From the NCBI GenBank assembly GCA_009801015.1, contig VHZZ01001001.1:19464-43968 (forward strand): DNA of 24,505 nt, given 5' to 3'. The notes below the pieces were generated by a model. The model saw only the letters and a program-made list of their open reading frames with translations, ran no database searches and was not told the origin of the DNA. Source of the stretch: Silene noctiflora (Eukaryota > Streptophyta > Magnoliopsida > Caryophyllales > Caryophyllaceae). A program made the position numbers and the translations under genes. Below, in pieces: positions 18,212 through 24,505 of the stretch. Numbering within the stretch: position 1 is the stretch's first letter; every line of letters begins with the position of its first letter.

Positions 18212-20166
18212 ATGGGACTACTGTCATCCCCTTGGTCTTTAGAATTCCCACCATTAATCCACACCAAGGATCCAAGCTTATGTTTCTTGAGTCGACGTCG
18301 CTCCGGTTCAAGCCTGCCTTCATCAACTTCACTTGTAAGTTTGTTATTGCATTCTTATATGCACAGTGTTCCTACATACGGCTAAACCGTCTGTATATAT
18401 TAACGTCATAAGTTGTTTGGAAATAGCTTCTTTGTATTTTGAGCCTGTCTCGACGACTTGTGACGTACTGAGTGATGTTTTTGTTGCTGAAATTAGTTTT
18501 TTTGTGTATAGAGATGAGTTTCAGTACCCTAACAGTGATAATTCAGTTTGATTTCAGAAAAGATGGAATTTTTGTGTACAAAAGAAACGGTACATTGTGG
18601 GATGCAGCAAAGTTGAAGTAAAAGATGAATTGGATGTAGAAGCCTGTGAATTGGTGAATGGATCAGAGCTTACAATCGGAGAAGGGAGTGACAGAATAAA
18701 CGCTCTTTTCTTCAGCGCAGTGAAGAACAACAATGGAGTCGGGATTTTGCTATTGTCGGATATTTTTGGGTTGGAAGATTCATACAACAGAGACTTTGCT
18801 TACCGCGTTGCCTGCAATGGCTACAAGTACGTTCTCTGATCTTTCAGCTCCACATGAATAATCTGAAATAATATGACCCCTAGTTAGCCTGAACTGTACT
18901 GAACCCGCTATTGACTGCATTAGACACCAGCCAACCACAAAGGACATTGGGAAACATCTTAACAACAATAACAAGTACGACATTAAATGACTCGATTCAA
19001 AACTGGTTGACCTGACAAGAAAGCTTCGCCTGGGGAAAGATTTGCAACGACAGTAGTGCACCAGAAAGAGACTCACACCCGAAATGCCTATCTGGTCATA
19101 AATTGGACCGTTCTGGAAAGACCCAACCCAAACTGACCAACCTTATGACCAAAATGGCTACAAGTATGTTCACTGATATTTCCTAGGCATGAATAACCCG
19201 AAATAGATGTAAAGTATTTTCTGTATGACCTGAAATCCAAATTGAGCTGATATGACCCTTAGTTGGCATGAACACTATTGAACCCGCTATTGAACCCATT
19301 AGACACCAGTCACACCACCCACCCCAAGGACACGATTTTAAATTATCCGAAAAGACATTTTAAATAACTGCAAAGGCAATGAAAAAATAAATCTCAACAC
19401 ATCATGAAGTGACTTGATGCAAACCTGGTTGACCTGACAAGAAACCCTTGGCTGAAAATGATCCGCACAGACAGTAGCGCACCTAAAGGAGACTTGCTCC
19501 CGAAATGATCTTATCTGGTCACAGATTGACCGGCCTAAAAAGACCCAGCCCAAACTGGACAATTTCTATAACCAAAATGAGTCGTGTGTTAGGTCAAAAT
19601 TCTCTGATTTTAGGGTCTGAAACTGCAGTGTCTTGGTGCCTGATCTTTTTCGTGGGGATCCATGGACAAGGGATCGATCAGAAGCTTTGTTGGACCCATG
19701 GCTAGCCAAACTAGAACCGGAAAGGGTGGCTAACGACATTGCCGCTTCAACCAAATGGATGGTTGATGAATTCAAGGCTGCAGAGTCAGATAAGAAGCTG
19801 GGTTTGATAGGGTTTTGCTATGGAGGTGCTCGTATACTAGAAGTGCTAGCCATAGACAAGAAATCGACATTCGGAACAGGGGTTTCCTTCTATGGGTACA
19901 GAATGAATACGGCTGCTGCGCAGAATGTGGAAGTGCCGGTTTTATTGATTACTGGGTCAAATGACCCCTTTGTTCCAGTTAAGGATGTTAACGAGGTTGG
20001 TAATGTGCTGGGGAGCGAGTCCAAGGTGGTGGTTTTCGAGGGTAGAGGACATGGGTTTGTACATAGACCTCAAACTCCGGAAGAAGATGACGATGCCGAT
20101 AAAGCTTTCATGATCATGAGAAACTGGTTATCAGACCACTTGCTAAACAAAAACCGAGTCGCCTAG
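18212..20166 (+). CDS. dienelactone hydrolase family protein, probably plastid-targeted
   Basis: Three exons: 18212-18334, 18558-18826 and 19629-20166 (phases 0 and 2), giving 309 codons plus stop. It is an alpha/beta-hydrolase of the dienelactone hydrolase (carboxymethylenebutenolidase-like) family and closely resembles the Arabidopsis chloroplast-predicted homologue as I remember it (for example SDIFG and RDFAYRVACNGYN, then VLVPDLFRGDPW across the exon joint). Its plant substrate is not known to me. The likely catalytic triad is Cys194 in GFCYGG, Asp243 in GSNDPFVP and His272 in GRGHGFVHR. Exon 1 (MGLLSSPWSL to SSLPSSTSL) is rich in Ser and Arg and low in acidic residues, like a transit peptide. 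The start is the ATG that gives this leader. Intron 2 holds a tandem duplication that includes the exon 2 end. The gene is intact and convergent with MIC10. Confidence 0.93.
18816..19577 (+). repeat. two-copy tandem duplication in hydrolase intron 2
   Basis: AATGGCTACAAGTACGTT at 18816 recurs as AATGGCTACAAGTATGTT at 19153. The following sequence also recurs in the same order: TATGACCC..AGTTxGC, GAACCCGCTATTGA, ATTAGACACCAG, TGGTTGACCTGACAAGAAA, GACAGTAG and ACCCAxCCCAAACTG. Copies are about 337 and 424 bp; the second has a longer AT-rich middle. A third start (AAAATGAGTCG) follows at about 19575. The duplicated block begins inside exon 2, so the second copy carries a spare donor at 19164. 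Confidence 0.85.
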
Positions 20167-20822
20167 TGTTTCTTTACTTCTTCGATTACTGTAATTAATG
20201 GTCATGAAAATATCTGCGTTTGAAGCCGACTTATCACTTATACATTCATAAGTATGCCTGACAAAATCAACCCAAATCGAATGATACGGCCTAGGATCCA
20301 AGCGCAATTCTGGTACAGCCGGTCTAAATCATTTTCAAAACCCAAATTCGCACAGATACGCATCACATCCATGAAACTTCGCCATATTAGACAGATCTTA
20401 AGATACTCAAAGCCAGATCCGTTTTTCTGTGCACGTACCCCCAGTTAGTTGAATCTAGAACTCAGATATCCACCATTCCGGTCAAACCAATTCACTGCTT
20501 TTTCCTAAATATGCGAGGGGATTACGCAGTGAGCTGTTTTTAACGGAGTAAATACGTTATTGTGAACTTCGATGTCATTAACATTAAAGGAGAATTCTTA
20601 TTCCTCAGTTCTCTTTCTGTACTGGTGGAATAATTACCTCACAACAAAAGTTACTGGAACAAAATATCAATCTCTGAGAAATTTGCAGTATATGGGGTAC
20701 TAGATTGACCCCTCAAAACAGTTTCGAGTTTTACAGTTGGATAAGTGTCAAGTTAATCAAAGTAGCAAGCCTTCTGATTAAAACTAGTCCACTGCAATGT
20801 ACTCCATAGTTCACTGTAAAAG
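20167..20822. other. shared 3' region of two convergent genes
   Basis: Between the stop of the hydrolase gene (plus) and the stop of MIC10 (minus) lie 656 bases with no other supported gene. It should contain both 3' UTRs. Confidence 0.55.
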
Positions 20823-23800
20823 TCACTCTTGTGCATCCTGAAAATAAAAAAGGTCGGTAAACAATAGGATAGTCTGAATATAGAATGCAGGAACAAGTGA
20901 GCAACAAAATCGATGAAAGACGATTCCTCGTTTTCAATGTTTATTGATGCCAATGGTAGAACAGGATACTACTTGCCCCAAAAGGACAACAATGACCTTT
21001 TTTGAAGGAAGAGAGAAGTAAATTCCTTGAAGGAGCAGAGTAATTCAAAACAAGCACACCTCGAAGTAAATCACAAGTAGCAACCAACGTTCATGCACTT
21101 GGGTTAACAGAAGTAATTAGTGATGATAAGAAAAAGGGAGGGGAACTGCATCAGAACTTCTACAAGGTAACATTCATCTAATATATATGCTTCCAATATG
21201 TATACATCCTTCAGAATTTTCTTAAAAAAAAAGCAATAACACGAATGCTCGCATGCGTAGGAGGTTTTTGAAATGTAATCGTTCAAGAATGGTTGGTTTA
21301 GAACTCATCGGCAACGGATTCCATTTTATACTCATAGACTACATAATCTTGGATACTTCATGACTTGGGGAAGTCCTAGATACTTAATGCCTCTCAAACT
21401 CCTCGCTCTGTAAAGTAGCCCATTAAAGAATAACTAAATCAGCCCTCTAATACAACATATAGTCATATACCCATTTACCTCTTGCCACGAAGGCTTGCAC
21501 CTATTGATGGCAAGAGGTCTTACACAACAACAAATTACCCCAATGCCTCAATGGCTCACGCAAATTGCGGGGGAAGGGGGGTCGGATGTACGGAGCCTTG
21601 CCTTTGAGTTAGCAACACAAAGAGGCTGAAAATTTCAACATGAATTAAATCATCTGACTGATACACAATATATTGAGCACGTCCAAATTAGATAGCCTTT
21701 TGCTTTATTATATTGCATACCAAAGCAAAAAATAACTTGACAAAATTTCCTTCACCACCTGCTTTAGACCCCCTACCCCTTGAGGCACTAAGCTAATGTT
21801 GTTGTAGGTAACCGCTTTGAATTTTCAATTTTTTTACCCGTTAATATATAATTCCACTTCATTGATCTATACTGAAACTCAATTAAAAAATGGAATAACA
21901 AATCAGAACCCACTATTGGGTGGTTGGGCCGATGTAACATAGTGCAAACAAATCCCTCACAGAGATATTATCCAACAAAACTCCCATGGAGACATTTTAG
22001 TAACTTAAGTTATAGACATGACTAAAAAGTAAAAACAGAAGATTAAAGTCCCCTCATTGGTCTCTTAATGGAAGTACTATAACTATTACCTTTGTTCCTG
22101 GTCCCAAATCAACCCGTGACGACTAGAAACATAGCAATTTGGCCTTGTATCTTAATTCTTAAATTGAAAGACGAATTGCTCAAGAGAAACTGGTCTCTAC
22201 ATAAACAAGTTATCTATCCATAGGTTTACAACATTTATGAAGCCTGGGCATTTTTCTCGCAAAGCTAAAGTGCATCATCCTCCATGAAACTCAGTGGATT
22301 TCAAAAGGTAAAATGGCTTAACTTGATAACTACTCAAAGTTTCACTTAATACAGATAGGGCCACGATAATCAACAAGGCAGATGCTTTACAGAGCTCATA
22401 ATGGAGTACATGAACTGAAGGAGATAACTTGCCTGGGAAGCAGGGGTTTCAGAAACAGTCGCAGGCCTCAAAGTTGCTGTGGGCTTGCCAAATAAATGCG
22501 AGCAGTCTGAGTAAGCAGATCCAAGTCCCACTCCAGCTCCAAATGCCACAGAAGCCCAACGAGTGACGGGACTCCCTGAAAGACAGACGAGAGTTACACC
22601 AGTATAAATCCTAAAAATCAGGTTGCAGGATGCCTTCTATTCCATAAGCTAGCTATGGCTAACGCAATCACTATTGTAAATAACACGACATGACCAAACA
22701 ATGAGATCAGAATATTTCTAGAAAGAAAATAACCAAAAGTATGGCTCCCCCTGTGATTAAGTCAGCCTCCACTTTGCAGCAGTAAAACTGAACCTCATAG
22801 TTATACTTATAGGAGTAGTTCTTAGAGAAGCCAAGACAAAAAAAATTCAACTTTTTGGCAAGTACAATCGTAATCCTAAGTCAACAAAGTATGAGCTCCC
22901 AAACCACCGAGTGACAACAATTGCATTTATCCTCAGACAGGACGTAATCTCCCAAAGGTAATACAGAAAAATTGCAAGGAGGTAGTAATGTTAGTCTAGT
23001 AGTGTATAGTGGGCGAAGACTAAAATACGTCAGTTAACTATCTATTTCCCCCTCCAGTAATGCATAATCTCATATGGAAGAAATAATTCCTCTAACACCC
23101 CTTTACCCTCTCTAACCAACCCTTTCTCTTCCCTTCACCAGTATCATTTTACCCTTTTCCTCTTAAGTTTCAAGCTCAATTATCCCATGACAATTACCCT
23201 GCCTCAATCAAAGCGAACCCTAACTCACAAACGATTACAAACTTGGCCAACAAATCAAACTTCAATCAATTACTATTTTCGATATAGCGTCAATGACATT
23301 TATTCAAACATTCCGACATCTAAGGAAGGCAATCAAAGTCTCCCTACGCTAATAAACAAATCCCTTCAAGAATAAAGCTCAACATTCTCACTAACCTCTA
23401 CAGTTTATCAACTCAAATATCTCCCTTCCCTAAACAAATCACTCATCAAACCGCAACTGGTCTCTCCTAAGACAATCATATTTATCTTATGATTAAAATG
23501 GCTCAAATAGCACCCTACTTGATAGATGAGACAAGCTTCATCTATCCTATTCGGTCCGTTTTAAGTTGAAGTCGGATAGGCCCGCCTTAAAAAAAGAATT
23601 TCTGATCAAACCCACGCCAAACCCTAATTAAATTTGATTTCTAAAATTATTCCTAAACTAAATACAGGGATAAATCTAAAAATACCCATTGAATCAATTC
23701 ATCAAACAAGTCATCTGTACAATTAATTCATTCAGAAAAACTAAATTAAACCAAATGGGCATGTTTCAAATCATGCAAATCAAATAAATGAGCAAATAAT

Positions 23801-23979
23801 TTTTAAAAAAATTAAGAAAGGGGAAGGACAAAATACTGACGGAAAAGAAGGAGGCCAGAAAAAGCGCCGGCAACAGAAGAATAAGCCAAACGACGGAGAG
23901 ATAGATCAAGGCAAGCGTCCCATTTTGCATCCAAGTCGTAATCTTTTGGAATTCCCTTTTCTTTGTTGTTTTCCGCCAT
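20823..23979 (-). CDS. MIC10: MICOS complex subunit MIC10
   Basis: Three exons: 23979-23841, 22575-22433 and 20837-20823, giving 98 codons plus stop, the normal size for this family. MIC10 is a small inner-membrane protein that bends and oligomerises at mitochondrial crista junctions. The sequence starts MAENNKEKG; KWDACLDLSLRRL is the family N-terminal signature. The first membrane segment is AYSSVAGAFSGLLLF (about 32-46). The second holds the glycine motif GAGVGLG (59-65), followed by SAYSDCSHLF. The tail TETPASQ-type end (here VSETPASQ) joins exon 3, which encodes only DAQE and the stop. Intron 1 is GT-AG in phase 1. Intron 2 has CAG|GCAAGT as donor, a GC-AG intron. Using the next GT four bases on would give a much longer, unlikely tail. 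Introns are long (1265 and 1595 bp) and carry repeats. Confidence 0.9.
21523..21636 (-). mobile_element. Au-like SINE fragment in MIC10 intron 2
   Basis: The minus strand reads CAGCCTCTTTGTG, AAGGCAAGGCTCCGTACATC, CCCCCCTTCCCCCGCA, TGAGGCATTGGGG and a TTGTTGTTGTG tail. This matches my memory of the plant Au SINE body (CAGCCTCTTG..., AAGGCTGCGTACA, GACCC..., GGGAGC). The tRNA-like 5' part with box B is not seen, so the copy is 5' truncated. Confidence 0.6.
21767..21808 (+). mobile_element. SINE 3'-end fragment, opposite orientation
   Basis: GACCCCCTACCCCTTGAGGC, ACTAAGCTAATG and a TTGTTGTAG tail repeat the 3' part of the preceding SINE on the other strand, about 130 bp away. Only the last 40 or so bases are recognisable. 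Confidence 0.5.
23521..23546. repeat. short perfect inverted repeat in MIC10 intron 1
   Basis: GATAGATGA (23521-23529) and TCATCTATC (23538-23546) flank an 8-base loop. It is followed by CCTATTCGG and CGGATAGG arms. It may be part of a small decayed MITE; nothing assigns a function. Confidence 0.45.
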
Positions 23980-24350
23980 TGATTAACCCAAAAAAAATTG
24001 AATTTTGAGTGATTCCTTACTTTGTTTTGCGGGTTGAAGAAAGGTAGCAGACAAACCAAAAAAGGGTGGTTGTTTTTAGGGGTGTTTATGTTTACCGTGT
24101 CGAACCGAAGATGGAACCCGAGTTTTTCCATCTGGTTCGGTCTTAGATTGAAATGGGTCAAAAAAATAAGATCCAAACTCAAGAAGAATACTCTACGAGT
24201 CTGAGGACATGTAGTGTGCTAACTTGAATAAATCAAATAAACTAGTTATTTGAAGTAAAATTTAAATTAATCATCTTTATTGTCAAGTTAAGCGTAAAAA
24301 TATTAGATTCTTTTACCAAGTTTCAAAGATTAAAGTATTATAAACCTTAA

Positions 24351-24505
24351 CTAGTTTTACCCCGTGCAAAATTGCACGGGTTTGGTTAATAAACTTGTTA
24401 TTAAAAAAATTTAACTAAGTTAAAAAATATTGAAATCATAATTCCACAAAATCAAATTTTAAAGTTCTAAATAATATCATAAATGAATGAAAAGTAATAG
24501 AGTTT
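24351..24505 (-). mobile_element. Helitron-like 3' terminus, element runs out of the window
   Basis: Read on the minus strand, CCCGTGCAA pairs with TTGCACGGG (24361-24380, 2-nt loop). This hairpin is followed by GTAAAA and then CTAG (24354-24351), next to a T (24350). A GC-rich hairpin a few bases before CTRR and a flanking T is the standard Helitron 3' end. The body would extend rightward beyond 24505, so the 5' TC end and any helicase gene cannot be checked. 23980-24350 holds the MIC10 upstream region and no other gene. Confidence 0.5.

Noticed and set aside
18106-18411. 101-codon frame ahead of the hydrolase gene
   Set aside because: It needs a GTG start and runs through exon 1 into the intron in another frame. 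The ATG at 18212 gives a spliced product with a transit-like leader and family homology.
20731-20937. Long tail frame at the MIC10 3' end
   Set aside because: It would require the GT donor at 22428 and gives a non-conserved extension; the GC-AG joint ending DAQE fits the family length.
23766-24182. 138-codon minus-strand frame
   Set aside because: Out-of-frame reading of MIC10 exon 1 with intron and upstream sequence; hydrophobic content comes from T-rich codons.
1-24505. CRISPR array, bacterial operon, rRNA or tRNA gene
   Set aside because: No repeat-spacer pattern or cloverleaf was seen, and the split genes show a plant nuclear genome.

Overview
This is plant nuclear DNA. It is AT-rich, genes are split by GT-AG introns, and the space between them is filled with MITEs, a LINE, SINE fragments and tandem repeats. 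The proteins are plant-type (R2R3-MYB, RPB5, plastid-type dienelactone hydrolase, plant MIC10). Stowaway termini resembling CTCCCTCCGTCCC and the word ACTCCGTA suggest a eudicot, plausibly Caryophyllales (chenopod/amaranth type). That placement rests on pattern memory only. Most short open frames are intronic or intergenic noise, so exons were rebuilt by hand from splice sites, phase continuity and family similarity.

Layout. 1-310: 72-bp minisatellite. 1843-3167 (minus): four-exon RPB5-family RNA polymerase subunit, with an in-phase upstream exon candidate at 3911-4034. 4045-8220: gene-free, with a degenerate CCCGACC tract, a 49-base T run and a PIF/Harbinger-like element at 6141-7377 that carries a nested 123-bp Mutator-like MITE. 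8226-11191 (minus): complete three-exon R2R3-MYB gene of 306 codons with a TATA box. 12860-14945 (minus): chain of phase-consistent exons of an unrecognised gene; upstream of it, an 88-bp tandem array. 16276-17251: LINE insertion with a 14-bp target duplication and an inverted 5' part. 17836-17975: Stowaway-like MITE about 240 bp ahead of a three-exon dienelactone hydrolase gene (18212-20166, plus). 20823-23979 (minus): MIC10 gene convergent to it, with an apparent GC-AG intron and SINE fragments in its introns. 24351 to the window end: a Helitron-like 3' terminus on the minus strand.

The genes do not form a pathway. They serve separate housekeeping or regulatory roles: nuclear transcription, phenylpropanoid- or stress-type regulation, a plastid hydrolase, and mitochondrial cristae. 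No new multi-gene system is evident. The most informative observations are the twin-primed LINE, the GC-AG intron of MIC10, the tandem duplication that copied a splice donor in the hydrolase gene, the possible N-terminal exon of the RPB5 gene, and the unrecognised 12860-14945 gene.
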